A stretch of DNA of 64,000 nucleotides, taken from the NCBI RefSeq assembly GCF_040412425.1, contig NC_089789.1, positions 30,141,106-30,205,105 of the forward strand, in the 5' to 3' direction. The notes beneath the pieces are model-generated. The model worked only from the letters and a program-made list of their open reading frames with translations. It had not been told where the DNA came from and did not search any database. A program made the translations under genes and the position numbers. Of the stretch, positions 1 to 18,379 are shown in pieces (position 1 is the stretch's first letter; every line of letters starts with the position of its first letter). The stretch comes from Macrobrachium rosenbergii. Lineage: Eukaryota; Arthropoda; Malacostraca; Decapoda; Palaemonidae.

Positions 1-35
<35 letters not shown>

Positions 36-172
36 AATAGAAAGCGCTTCGTAGAAAAATAATACGTAATGATCTTATCAGAGGAGCATATGTACATAAA
101 ACAAAGGAAAGTAAATAAACAGGTAGAGATACAGAAAGATAAGAAGCGAGAGAGAGAGAGAGAGAGAGAGAG
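1..172. repeat. (GA)n microsatellites at 1-31 and 149-172
   Basis: Two pure GA runs flank about 115 bp of ordinary sequence. Short ORFs crossing them give Arg-Glu repeats and are not coding. Confidence 0.95.
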
Positions 173-2030
173 ACAATGGAATGCAGCGCTTGCGACAGGA
201 GGAAACCAACAAGAGACAATCCAGTTTCCAGTTCAAGGAAAACTTCATTTTCCAGCCACGGCAAGTTCATTCGAAAACTAGATAAAGACAGAATAAAAGA
301 AGTAAATAATTTTGAAGGCAGTATCCGTGAAATCTGTTTCCCCTGGTGGAGAATTGTTGGTAAAATTGTTTTCGAGATTTTCAATTTCAGTTTTTCCAGT
401 TACACAGTTATTGTTTTCAGAAGTAAAATTAATGGGAAGCCTTTATTTAATTTCTCTTTGTTTTGTTTATAGATGATCGCCATTCACTGGGGTTAATCTT
501 TTGTATAATACTGGTGTTCGCGGTTTTCCTTGTGATTTAAGTTCATTTTCAAGAATTAATTTCATTAGAATAATTAGCCTATATAGCCCCATTTGCAAAA
601 TGTACTTCGTTATGCTAAAGTTCCTCAATTTAGCGAAATTATTTTCCAAAATACACTATCTTTATTTCCAAACGGCAATATCATGAGAATTCCTAACTTA
701 TTTCCATTTTCTTAAAGAAACCCATATGGTTCGGGGATACCTTTGTGCATTAACTTCAAGTGGATAGAATAATTGGATGATAACTCCCTACAAACCCCTG
801 TTTTGTTCAGGAGTTTCTTTGGCAGTTACTTTAAGCGAATAGAATAACTGGATGATAAATAATACCTCACCTCGCATAAACAGTAACGTAGAAGTGAAAG
901 CAACGAGAGAAGCCTACGAGGGAAGAATAAGCGGCTGACTCTTCCCGCCCAGACCTCTAAAAAGAAAGTTGTTCCTACGATGACTTCGCGCATTTGTTCG
1001 ATGAAGGTGACTTTATTATGCCACAAAAGGCGCCTTTATCATTCGGTTAAAGGTGACTTTACCGTGCCACTAAAACGGTCTTAGTGTACGGCAAATGCGG
1101 CGTCATTAATCGACACAGGCGACTTTACTATATATCAAATGTTGTTTTATCGCGTAACAGATTTTAATTCTGTTACTGATCGAAGGAGCGCTATAGGTGT
1201 ATAAGGCCAAGTCCCGGAAAAAGAAGCAAGTACAAAAAGACTTCGAATTAATTATGAGAACTTGAGATGCAAAACATTAACATAATGTAATACATAGCGG
1301 AATTAACATAACTTATACGAGGTATAATTATAACGACGTTAACAGAAAGAACTTTGTAATCCACACAGTAAAGCTTCTTGATATCTATTCACTGCATTTC
1401 TACGCATAATATAATCAAAGGGTCATATAATTTTTAACCTATCATTCAACTGTGTTACATCAAAAAGGTAAACAACTTAGTAAAGTTTAAAGATTCAAAA
1501 AAAAAAAAAAGAGAAACACACTTCATTTGACTTTCTAATTAGTCTTCGTGCTATGGAAAATATTTGATGTATCGTACTTGGCAACAAATATTCAAATTAA
1601 GATTTCACTCTAGTGAAAGAAATCCTTTGAATGTGATAATAAATTTAGCCTTTTTACATCGACAGTTTAACGCCTAAAAGAACGAACTGAAACATAAAAA
1701 ACGCACGAATTATTCACTCATTTACATTCGTATAAGATATGCAGCACAGGGCGCGTGTTCCCAAACGATGACTCAGTGCAAAGTTAACCTTCAGTTTATC
1801 TGAACAATTTCTGCGGGAAAAAGTCGGTGGTTTTTGGAAATAACATTTCGTGTGACTGTATAAGGGTAACGCGCCGACGCCCATTAAATTCTCGCACTAG
1901 TATCCGGCTGCCTGGAGATTTTTGCTTGATTAATTGGTCAGCATAGTCATGTTTACGTCTATGAGTGTGTGTGTGTACATTTACACATACACGAATGTGC
2001 GTATACACAGTCAGACAGTTAGATAGACAG
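173..2030. other. AT-rich intergenic stretch, no gene seen
   Basis: No ORF shows a recognisable domain, and no exon with a convincing acceptor and donor pair was found. An upstream signal-peptide exon for the SVWC gene at 5882 could lie here or left of the window, but none is evident. Confidence 0.6.
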
Positions 2031-2039
2031 GCACGTGTT

Positions 2040-2110
2040 TGAACCTACCTTACCAGAGATTCGAACTCGTGTGTGTGAATCTACCATAACAAAGATTCGA
2101 ACCCAGGCCT
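2040..2110 (-). repeat. Two-unit repeat with tRNA B-box-like sequences
   Basis: Two near-identical units each contain a TTCGAATC-like B-box on the minus strand. No A-box or foldable tRNA surrounds them, so this looks like a fragment of a tRNA-derived dispersed repeat, not a tRNA gene. Confidence 0.35.
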
Positions 2111-2384
2111 TGTAAGGTTACTTTATAAGCAACAGTAGACTTATTTCCCTCTACCATTAAGTGACTGTCATATATTCCTGTCCAGTTCAGCTATTGTCTT
2201 TAGAATCGACATCAATTCAGCTCCGTCATGACAGAATACTTCTTCAGTGTGTATGTGTGACTGTCCAGTATATGGGTATGTCAATGTGAACATTTATACA
2301 TCGTATGCCATTTTAATGCTGTCAAAATGTTAAGCCACGAGTATTTTCTGACACCAGAAGGGTTATCCGAGCATAAACATACTA

Positions 2385-2401
2385 TATATATACAGTGTAT
2401 A

Positions 2402-2462
<61 letters not shown>

Positions 2463-2493
2463 ATTATATATATTTATATATGTATATACATAA

Positions 2494-2533
<40 letters not shown>

Positions 2534-2540
2534 GTTTATT

Positions 2541-2631
<91 letters not shown>
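2385..2631. repeat. Compound (AT)n then (GA)26 microsatellite
   Basis: Interrupted AT dinucleotide arrays run to about 2578 and switch directly to GA. A separate (CT)n tract follows at 2748-2784, so the GA and CT tracts could pair as an imperfect inverted repeat. Confidence 0.95.
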
Positions 2632-2632
<1 letters not shown>

Positions 2633-2746
2633 ATTTATACAGGCACATGAACACATACAGCATTCTGATATTATATTCTTATAGAGTTCAGATCGTTCCT
2701 TCTGCATACTGCTGGAGGTCCAAGCAACAATCTGCCTCTGCCCCGC

Positions 2747-2786
<40 letters not shown>

Positions 2787-3398
2787 TCACTGAGTGGCGC
2801 CAATTCAGGGTCGTAAGATCCGGTTGGAGGGACCGCAGTAGGATGAATGGCCTCTAACCCCCCCACCTCACCCCTACCCACCACCTCTCTCTCCCTCTCT
2901 TTACCTTTGAATTATAGGAAGTATTTCATCTTACCCTTTCCCGCCGTTAATTACAGACCAGGACTAGAGAAACCCAACTTGGAGAAAGCGTAGAATTTGG
3001 TCTTGAAATTTATGCGTTGATATGAGTGCCACCTTATTTTATTTTCTTATTTTATTTTCTGATTATATTCTCGGTAAGGAAAAAGAAAACTGACACGTGC
3101 ACTTAGTTATGAGATGAGGAAACGAATGAGGGGCTGATAATTTCTCGTATGGAATGATAAAGGAGGGAAGAATGAGAATGGTTTTTCAGGCTGTCTTCCT
3201 GGGGATGAGATGGACAGGGAAAACTCTTTCGCATTTTCCTTGGGGATGATAATTGAAAGTGAACCGATCTATTTTTTTTTTATAGTCGTAAATGAAAAGT
3301 TTCTTTGAATATTTATTTGAGAATAGTCGAGTGAAAAGATTACTCGTGTTTTTTAGAATTTTAGGTAAGGGAAGAGATGGGACTCGCACACTTTATTA

Positions 3399-3715
<317 letters not shown>

Positions 3716-3924
3716 AACATAACAATAAATGACTTTCCCTTTTCGGAGGAAGGCTAAGACTCGTACTTCCTTTTCCGAATCATAAAAGAATGACCAGTGA
3801 CTAATTCATTTCTTGTGGAGCTTGAGAACGAAAAAAAGTAATTAATAGTTTTATTAGTCGAATAAAGAGAAAGAATTCAGCTGCCCATGAATGAATGAAG
3901 TGTCGAGTGTTATCTCCGAACTAG

Positions 3925-4215
3925 ATCTAGTTAAAGAATTGGTATGTTGATCATCCACCTCCCAATCTTCAAACATACGAAATTGCAGCCCCCTTAGCCT
4001 CAGTAGTTTTATTTTATTTAAGGTTGTGTTAGCTATAATCGTTAAGTTGGCAACGATATAGATATAGACCACCACTGGGTTGTGGTTTCGTACAGATTAT
4101 ATGAGACCACCGAAAGATAGTTCTATTTTCGGTGGCCTTGATTATGCGCTGTAGTGGCTGTACAGAAAACTCGATTGCGCCGAAGAAACTTCAGCGCATT
4201 TTTTACTTGTCTTAC
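3925..4215 (+). repeat. Dispersed hairpin-bearing repeat (family B), copy 1
   Basis: This copy shares long similarity with copies at 31168-31495 and 51903-52300. It contains two stem-loops: 4107-4135 (arms CCACCGAAA and TTTCGGTGG) and 4176-4198 (arms TGCGCCGAAG and CTTCAGCGCA). The second is followed directly by a T6 run and the end of similarity. No ORF is present. The family looks like a short non-autonomous retroelement or MITE. Confidence 0.75.
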
Positions 4216-4753
4216 GTTAAGACGGATCTAACACTTATAAATGACTCAATGAATTTTTGATGATGTTAAGGACTGAATATTCACAAATACCTCACAGAAT
4301 CCTTTTAGTTAATGCTCTGGAAGAATTAACATTTTATAAATGATTACAAAATGTATTTTATTGTAAAGTGGATTGGACGTTTACAAACGACTCGTGGAAT
4401 CCTGATTAATGTCAAGAAGGACTGAACATTTACAAATGAATTCTAGTTTGAACTATAAAGTTAATTAGGATCTAAAATGTATAACTGACTAGTGCAATGG
4501 TTGTTCATTTTAAGGAAAACTGAAATTCATAAATTGCCCATAGACTAAGCAAGGCAATGGAAAGTAACTTATACTCTGTAGAGTTGGTAAGGGATCAATT
4601 GCTAACCTGCATTGTGTTTTTTTGTCAATAAGGGAACGTACAACTGACTTCCACGTATGCAACAAGATTTGCAAGGACTCCTTTTTTTTCTACAAAAACT
4701 AGCTACCCGTTGTCCGTGCTGTGTCGTTGCTCCCAAGTTGTATACCTTGAGTA

Positions 4754-4825
<72 letters not shown>

Positions 4826-5881
4826 GGGTGGGGGATGAGGGTGGCTTAAGGTGGGCGTGTGCCGGATGTACAGTATGTAAGCATTTTGCTAAGGAGAAGG
4901 AAAATGAGAAGCGAAAGGAAATTAGAATGATTACATGCCCCATCGTGTAAACACACACTTATACAAATATACATTACACATTTTGCTTGATATCGAATTC
5001 ACCAAAACTTGAAAATAACACCCAAATTGGTAAGTTCTTCTGTTATGAAGTTATGCGAAAGTATGTCCCCAAGCGTTTATAAACACACACTCCCCACATA
5101 CATACAAACACGCGCACATACCTCAAACTTCACAGACACAAACTCGCGCGCGCGTGCACACACACACGCAAATGCTAACAAACGGTCTCCTAAGAAGCGG
5201 AACCGTATATCACTTTGCGAAAGAAATCACTATCTCAAGATTTCAAGTAGATTAGAATTTTTTTCTTTCTTTCTTATTTTCACTTCTTTGACCACATTGG
5301 TAGTTAAACTTCTCGCTTTATTCTTAAATTCAAGGGAAGTAAGTTTTTTTTTTCTTAATTCCTCTCGTCCGGTGAATTTGGACATTTTCAAGCCATCTTT
5401 TATATTCCTCCAAGATTTATTTCTTAGTATTACAGTAGAATTGCACTAAATTGATATATATCACTGTATATATTCGTTAGTAAATTATATAAGAGCAAAA
5501 CTGAAAAAAATAAAGTTGAAAGAGCAATGAGATTAATCCTTTCTTTTTCCTACTACGCAAGTAGTCAAATAAATAAAAACTTAAGGTTCAGTTCAGTTGT
5601 TACATTGTATATTCCACTGCTTCCTTAGTTTAGGTTATGAGGAACCCGAGGTAAAGTTTGGTAATATATAATTATAAAATCGTGGAAATTATTGCCTCGT
5701 ACCACGATAAACTTTCTCTCTCCCATCTTAACAGCCTCTGTCCTCTTAGCTGTCTTTCTATTTTAACTCATTTTATACTCTCTCTCTCTCGGAGTGTACT
5801 TTACCAAACCACTTGCTCACTGAAACTTGAAACGTAGTATCTACTTTTCTAACCCCGAATTACTTCCTTCTCTCCCGACAG
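4216..5881. other. No gene seen; (GA)n at 4757-4822
   Basis: The stretch contains a 66-bp GA microsatellite and short CA-rich low-complexity sequence near 5085-5170. It ends in the pyrimidine-rich acceptor of the SVWC exon. No signal-peptide exon could be assigned. Confidence 0.6.
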
Positions 5882-10124
<4,243 letters not shown>

Positions 10125-12650
10125 AGGGGAGAGAAGTCGAGTGGAGCCATGCTGTGAAATAGCTCAGTAAACAAGGTGCAGTTTCCTTCGACTAGAATCT
10201 GCCTCGGCATTGTCCGCTTTCTCTTAGAAGTAATGGTTTTGCTGCGCTTTCACTCGGAGGAAAACAGAGGGCTTCCGTGGAGGAAGAAGGAATACCCTCG
10301 TAAAAAGTGAGGTTCATTTTTTCTACGTAAAAAATGTATGTTTGATTTTTGCAAGAAAACTTCGCCACGTTTATGGGAAGTCCCTTGAAGAAACAGGGTC
10401 AGCTGGGGTTATGTGAAATCTAATCGAACCCCAAGCACTGGCAAGTAATCAGCAAGTTTTGCATACTTTCATACCATCAAAGTCAACCGATATATCGTGG
10501 TCAATTTATAATTATTTGCAGCTGAACCCAACAGACATTTATTACGTAGGAAAAGTTATAACATAAATACGAATCTGTTTGTGGTGCTACTGATCGACGC
10601 TTTCACTGCGTTTCAAATATTTGTCTGTTCATTTTCCTTTTCTATTTCCTCATTTCCTAAGTTTAGTTAACTTGCAGTCTTGCTCCTCCGAGTGACGTCA
10701 GCAAAATACAGTTTAAGATTTATGTACAAAGTTCAAACACGTTCATACACAGATTCATGCAATGTATTTTAAATTCAGCAGTCTCATGTGCGTATGCAGA
10801 CGTTCAGATATTTATTTATTCGTCCGTTTCATCTTAATTTTCATCCTCATCTTCATCATTGTCACCAGTTTTACAGTCATCGTGATTTGCTAAGTCTAGA
10901 AAAACAACTTTGTCTCTTATCGACAAAACTTTTTTCCGTCAAAGTGAAAAAGGATTTAAATGATCAAACCATCTATATATTCCACCCACGTTTTAATTAA
11001 TATTCTTATCTAGTCTTGATTCATTCATGTCTTTTGACATTCAGCATTATTCAGAATACCGTATAAAAAAAATTAAAATTCTGCCCAGTCACAAAAGATT
11101 TCAGTTGTTCAGATAAAGACACAGCCAAGTTGTTCACACTAAGACTTCTTCTTCAAATCTTTATTTTCATAGTCTGTTCCTTAATTTGTTTTTATATATT
11201 ATATTTTCGTGGTATATTCCCAAAAGTATGGTATTTTATGCTCTGTATATAATTATCAAGAATATATTATGGGAATCGTGGCCTCAGGGCCGCGCGATGT
11301 TACGGACGCAAAGTTATGAAAGGTTTCTCTGGCACCATTAAAAAAAATTGACATTTAAATTTTCCAGTCAAGTCCTTTCGGTTATTGAAATTCATTTTCC
11401 CAGCTGTTCACGATAGTCAGATATCTCCGGTTTTGTCATTTTTATATCTGAAGCTCCTTTTATTTTACTTTGTTAAAGTATATACTTTGCTTTTCTTCCC
11501 ATGTTGCATTTCCCTAGTCTAAATCTTTGCACTCCTATCTAGCAAAATTGAACATCATGATTCACCAACGCTTTCAACAGACCATAACAGCCTTGTGCGA
11601 GGAGCAATGGGTCACACGAAGGCCAGGGAATCACCTTTCAATAGGAGTAGGTGCATTAGTAGTAGCAGTATTGTCCTTTACGCAAAACTGTCTGTATCTC
11701 CGTAAAAATAAAAACACTGATGCCAATAGATTCTGCTTGCATACTTCGCTCCGTAACTCGGTTTTATGTTCAGTGATATTCGCGTTCGTCCGTGTGATTA
11801 ATTCCCATTCATACAGTGATTAATATCACATAACTCACCTGGAAGTTGAATCATATTTTTGAGTCTATATATCGCATAATTATAAGTTCCTATATAATGT
11901 TGTTAGATGTTCAGTGTTTAGTTAATGGATAATGGTGTGAACTCACTGTACCCAGTAGCATTCAGTGTCATCCCCAGAGCCTACCGGACTTGCGTTTTCT
12001 TTTCATATATATCCCACTCGAATGGGCAAACTTTTCTATCAAAAGTCAAAAACAAACAAAGAAAAAAGAAGATGGCCGGAATGGAATAAGTTTTTAACCC
12101 CCAAAAGGGCACAAAAATTTTTAAAAAAGTTTCTTGAAGGGGGTGCTAATTACAATAATTCTAAAGATCTAGACGTAAAGTCTTTCTAATGATGAAACAA
12201 GTTCGGTGAAGGCTAAGAGAATGTTGCTATAGTTACAGGTGTGTCTCGTACTGTATTTTCATGGAGTAATAACATTAGAAGTTCGAGTTATTCATCCATG
12301 AGATGCTAAATCATGTCATCAAATTATGAGATTAGGGTCAACTAATCGAAAAGAAAAATTTTATTTTGGAGGTGATTTTGTATCTAAGATGAAATCCTGT
12401 TCTAAATTTTTCTCTAATTTTAACATTGATCTAAAATAATTTTCTTTCGTCGCTTCACAGAATCACTGTTTCCAGTTTCACAGTTTTTTTACTCCTGAAA
12501 CCACAGACTAGCAACATCATAAATCCTAGTAGTGTCGTTTTCATTTGTGGATAACACATCCATCGATAACTTCAGACGTAGGCAGCTATATCCCAACCGA
12601 ATGTCAATCATGAAAACCCATTTTTCATCTTATTAAAAGTCAGTTTGATC
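10125..12650. other. Probable SVWC 3' UTR then intergenic; no gene seen
   Basis: No recognisable coding sequence. An AATAAA sits at 11707-11712 and an ATTAAA near 11070, but neither has clear downstream support. A 98-codon frame at 11527-11823 begins without a convincing start context and has no recognisable domain. Confidence 0.5.
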
Positions 12651-12659
12651 CCAATTTCC

Positions 12660-13860
12660 TCAATAGGGCAGCTACAGGACAGCTAAGCCTTTGGGCTCTA
12701 ATGAATTTGCGAAAAGGGTAGCTAAAGGACAGCTAAAGCCTTAGGGCTTTATTTAATTTCCGACAAGGGCAGCTAAAGGACAGCTAAAGCCTTAGGGTTT
12801 TATTTAATTTCCGAAAAGGGCAGCTAAAGAGCAGCTAAGTCTGAGAGCTTTAAATAATACAGAGGCAGCTAAAGGAATTGGAACGACATTTTTGAATCTG
12901 ACTCTTTAATTTCTTAGCATATCAGCCCAAAGTTATCTACAAATGAAGAGAAAACATTCACATTGCAGTTATAACCAAAAACCGACCAAGACTAGCTTGC
13001 ACAGGCAGGTAAAGACAGTTTAGTTTCTAGTGATGAATCGAATTGATATCTCAAACTTACCCACGGGCTTCAGACATCGAAGTAATCATAACACGCTATT
13101 ACAAACAGCGACTCACAACTATTGGCAATTTTCATAAATATTACATAGAATGAAATACAAAATTAAGGCGAACTTTAGACAGCTAGTGTTGACAGCTATG
13201 GCTGAAGTGACAGGCAGCTGAAATCCTGTCTTGCGTTACTCTGCAATAGCAGCTACGACACTCAGACATCATCCACAGAAGTGGAACAATCTACGAGACT
13301 TGAGTGACGACCATAACAAATAAATGCAAATACTGAGATGTGGAACGAACAGCTAAAACTGCAGCTATGAGAAAGCCTAGGAAGCAGCTAAACACAGATA
13401 TGTACTTACTGTATTGTCAGCTAAAACATCCAGCATTGAAAATGATTTTGTAAGCAGCTACACATCTTGCATGACCAGCTAAAGGATCCACTTATGAACA
13501 GTTCTTGTAAACAGTTAGATACAGCTAAGAAATAACAGCTTAATCCGCTAAAACATCCAGCTATGAACAGTTCTTACAAGCAGCTAAATACAGCTAAAAA
13601 CGAATTACGCAATCAGCTACACTGACCAGCTTCGAAAATTTCTCATACGCAGCTAAATGCAGCTTAAAAGTCGCCATTACTAGCTAAACATTCAGCTATG
13701 AACATTTCTTACAAGTAGCTAAATATAATTCTTAAGAGCAGCTAATTGCAGCTAAAATCATCTTGAATTATCAGCTACAGCTTCCAGTTAAGGAAAGTTT
13801 TTATAAGCAGCTATGAACATTTATAAACTACTCTTCTATGCAGCTGAAAACTGCTATAAA
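12660..13860 (+). repeat. CAGCTAAA-rich minisatellite field
   Basis: Four tandem units of about 64 bp (12663-12860; each has a CAGCTAAAG-type pair then a GGGCTTTA-like stretch) pass into a degenerate array in which CAGCTA/AGCTAAA recurs every 10-40 bp to about 13860. A higher-order unit of 70-80 bp is visible around 13430-13830, with TCCAGCTATGAACAGTTCTT and ACAAGCAGCTAAAT. There is no ORF. Confidence 0.85.
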
Positions 13861-16520
13861 AAATCATTATAAACTTTAATAACCAAAGGTGGCTTGAATA
13901 TTTGGCAATGAACGATTAAATACTCTCATTACAAAGTTGAATCAGCAGTTAATACATCAAGCCATGAGTATTTGTCAAAAGTAGAGAAATATTGCTAAAA
14001 TTATCAGTTATAATCACCTAAATCTGCAGCGAAAAATATTTCTTATAAATGGCTGAACGCCAAAAAAATTATTGTTTAAATAACAGATACAGTTGAATGC
14101 CTTATGTTAAAAAATGGAGACAAAATTATTATAAGCACCTATACAGAAACCTGGGCACAACTGAACTCCTTTATTTGAGATTTTAATAAGTTTGGTGAAT
14201 TCCATAAGTTACATTATCAACAATCTTTCATCCAACCAGAAAATGTTCGAAAGCAGCTTGCTTGTCAAGTTTCGGCCAAAGAATCTGAAAAAGTATCGAA
14301 GTCCGGAAACACGAGGATTATCAACAAACACTTGTTTTAACTTCTCGCAATTTTGTCTCCAAATATCTTTCATCACTTATTGGTCGGCAAAATATGTTTG
14401 GCCCTGATTCTGTCTCCAAATCTCTTTATCGCCAATATTCTTTCGAATTGCTGCTCGAACGGAAAATAATTATGATTCAGTTCAGTGCTTTTCTCAGTAA
14501 GCTTTTCTGTTATCACCCCTAAGCATCACACAGAGAACGGAACTGGTTAAAAGCTGCTGGTCTGTGGTTTCACAATTCTATCATCTTTATTTCATCCACT
14601 GCCATTATTTTCCAGCAATTCGGTTCTTTCGCCATCACATCATACCTGAACAGATTTCTAGCCTTAGATACAAAAGTGTTATTGTGTTGTTATTATATTT
14701 ATCATGCGTATTCATTCTCTCGCTTCTCTTATTACACGCTGAAGCATAGAAAAACATTCAGTGATGTTTATTTTGGGAGATGATATTTGTTATATCATTA
14801 ATTCTAAGCAGCAACTGTGAGCTGATGCTGAAACCATTGGTCGAAAGACCAGAATGATAAATGAAACTAAGTATATGTGGCATTTTATTTTGTTGATATC
14901 CTGTATATATTGATACCAATAAAGTCTTCCATTACTCTAATTCATGTAATTTTTTTTTCTCCTGAAGTCTCTCACCAACTGAGCTTAAAGTTTTTTTTAT
15001 TGTAATTTATCACCTGGTGATGAATTTTTTAATGACCAGCTGACGGTTTGTCTTATCTTGTAGCCAGTCTTCGATCAGATGTGTCTGTTTAACCTTTGTC
15101 TCCTGATGATAATCGATATCTTTTAATTAACATCTTATCCCTAACTGATCGATTTTTCTATGGGAAATAGCATTCCGCCCCCTATAAGCATGTTTCTATC
15201 TCCATCTTATAGCCAGCTAACAGCTGGCCTTTTGGGGGAAAACTTTGTTGCCAAATGGTAGTCGGCTGTTATTCCTAAAGTCTTGCCACCAAGTAATGGT
15301 CAGTTTATTTATCACAATTATGTCAACGGCTTTCAGTTAATATAAACATCAGTGTCTTGTTATTAGCTGGTGTTTAACCTCAAATTCATGTATGCGAATG
15401 TTTTTTTTTTATTTGATTACCGAGCTTAGGATTTCTATGGGACTGTAAAATAGTCTATAGTTTTCACGTCATTTTCAAGGACCAAATTCAGTACCTTCGT
15501 TGACGCTGGAAAAATAGAAGGTCAAGACAAAAAATATATTTTCAAATGAAATGGAATTATAATAAAATTAAGACGAATCAGAAGACATTAAAGAAATCGA
15601 ATGACCACCACCTTATCAGGGCTACACAAGATCATCATGGAATTCACAAAAGATATTAAATTCTGCAGACGACACATCTACGTGTAATATTTAATAATAA
15701 ATTAAAAGATTAAATGCTTATAGCCAGCATTTACACATACAATTTCAGGAAAGTTTATTTATTTTTTTCAAACTTCTGAGGAAGGTGAAATTACGCTTTT
15801 TTACACGTATTGTGCAATATTAATTTGCAATGACACAATATGCATGAAAAAAATTGATAACTGAAGAAATGTATTAAACTTCTGGACTCTTAATAAGTCT
15901 TGGATTAAATTTTGTGATGCTAAAACTTGCTCATTATTTTCACAACTGCGCAGTTCGGTAAATCATATTAATTCAGCTTATAATTACTCTCTTATTAACT
16001 ATCAGAAACCTAAAATAAATGTGAAAATAACAAAAATATAAGGTGGTACAGGTCGATGCTCTGGGTGAATTTTCACTGTGACTTTCAGATAGCACGAGCA
16101 ATGACCTTTTTTTTTTTTTTTGAGACAATTGGAACATTGTCCGCAATGGTGAAGTTTATTGATCATTGTGGACAATTAGACAGAATTCTGGTTACTGATA
16201 TAACTGTAGCCGTTGTTGCTCCAGTATTTCATTTCTGGTTGATTTCACTGCTGCCATTATCCTCGGCCCTAATACAGTAACCAAAAGAGAACTGTTTATC
16301 ACACTGGAAAATCTGGCGCTCGACCTAAACCTTTCAAGACTGAAATATCACTCAAAGAGGTTATAAAGAGCAGAGGAGCAATTACGAAAGTAATGCAGGT
16401 TTGCTGCGAATCATAGGTTGAAGCAAAGATGTGTGCTTGCATCAGGCACTTGAAGATAATGAGGACAACTTCTATTTGCATTTTAGAAGATTGGGGGATT
16501 TTTTAATATTAGAAGGTTTG
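13861..16520. other. AT-rich, no gene seen
   Basis: The 300 bp after the CAGCTAAA field look like further decayed repeat. The rest has no domain-bearing ORF. Confidence 0.55.
14918..14923 (+). terminator. Candidate poly(A) signal AATAAA
   Basis: The hexamer sits in a TG/AT-rich context (TGATACCAATAAAGTCTTCC) typical of a 3' end. It could end a very long SVWC 3' UTR or an unannotated non-coding transcript covering the CAGCTAAA field. Only the hexamer supports it. Confidence 0.25.
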
Positions 16521-16549
16521 AGGCAAAAGCACAGGTCACAGGTTTTATA

Positions 16550-16690
16550 ATAACGGACCTGTTTTTTTGCTGATGATACTGCCGTTACGAAGGTTGCTGA
16601 ACAAAATATCAAAGGCATGCAAAATGCTCGGCCTCGTCATTAGTTCTACAAAAACTGGTGTTATGCTGCCGGGAATGGAGAGGCATAAGT
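16550..16690 (+). pseudogene. Non-LTR reverse transcriptase fragment
   Basis: One frame reads FADDTAV, the palm-domain FADD box. After a frame change the sequence reads MLGLVISSTKTGVMLPG, matching the G-L-x-I-S-x-K-T motif that follows FADD in LINE reverse transcriptases. The frameshift and short length mark a dead relic. Confidence 0.6.
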
Positions 16691-16879
16691 ATTTTTGACT
16701 GGATGTTAGACTGAATAAAATTTCTGTCTCTTTTTCCCAACTTAATTCCACTCATTCCTCAAACCACTAGTGGAAAAATAATGATAAAATAATAATATTG
16801 AAGATTTAGATAATAGCATAAATGAGAAAAATAAAAATGGGAAAAAAATAAAAAATCTATTACAGAAATTACATATATA

Positions 16880-17755
<876 letters not shown>

Positions 17756-18004
17756 TCGTGATAACGCTCATCATCAGTGTCATAATCATCATCATCATTA
17801 GCAGCAGCAACAGTATTAGTACAATTTACTATTAACTGTGTTTGTTATTGTTGTTGTCGTTAAAACAACAACAGTAAGATTAGTAGTAGAAGTATTATTG
17901 CATTAAAAAACAGAAGTAGCAGGTAGTAGCAGCATTACCAGCAGGATAGGCAGCTTCAGCAACGGTCGTGTTGCAGTAATAGTAGTTGGACCATCAGGAA
18001 CAAC

Positions 18005-18048
<44 letters not shown>

Positions 18049-18150
18049 CAGAACCATCAACATTAGCAATAGTAGTACTGGAAGAAGAATCTCAGCATCA
18101 GTAACATATGTAATACCAGTAGCAGGAGCAACGGCAGAAACACAGCACCA
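17756..18150. repeat. Trinucleotide (AGT/AGC/ATC)n low-complexity tract
   Basis: Interrupted trinucleotides, pure (AGT)n at about 18003-18048. The tract lies just past the lectin stop codon, so it may be in that transcript's 3' UTR. Confidence 0.85.
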
Positions 18151-18185
18151 ACAATAGTGGTAGTAGCAGTAATATTAATAGCAAC

Positions 18186-18379
18186 TCATTTTCTGCAGAG
18201 AGACCAGTTCTCATCATTGCACTCTCGGTCATCAAGAAGATATCGACGTGTGGCCTTCTTCTTCATGACAACGCATTCTGTCATGGCGCCATTGGGTTTC
18301 GTCGGGTACCAGTCTTGTCCGTCAATGTTACGGCCATCTCCCCACGTCCGGCCTCTGGCGTCCACCCACCAGTCAACGG
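18186..18379 (-). CDS. C-type lectin, last coding exon
   Basis: Acceptor TCCTTCCTTCAG precedes 18379. The exon encodes the CTLD second half (WWVDARGRTWGDG, WYPTKPNGAMTEC, ECNDENWSLCRK) and stops at TGA 18188-18186. The four conserved C-terminal CTLD landmarks are in order. Confidence 0.9.

Noticed and set aside
2040..2110. tRNA gene
   Set aside because: Only B-box-like words; no A-box, acceptor stem or anticodon arm can be folded.
2327..2884. Long ORFs of Tyr-Ile and Arg-Glu/Leu-Ser repeats (also at 3292-3654, 8477-8689, 25112-25489, 26703-27096, 27188-27548, 59657-60072)
   Set aside because: They are translations of (AT)n, (GA)n and (CA)n microsatellites, open on several frames at once, with no unique sequence.
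4950..5449. 146-codon frame
   Set aside because: It starts with a non-ATG codon, crosses CA-rich and T-rich low-complexity sequence, and shows no domain.
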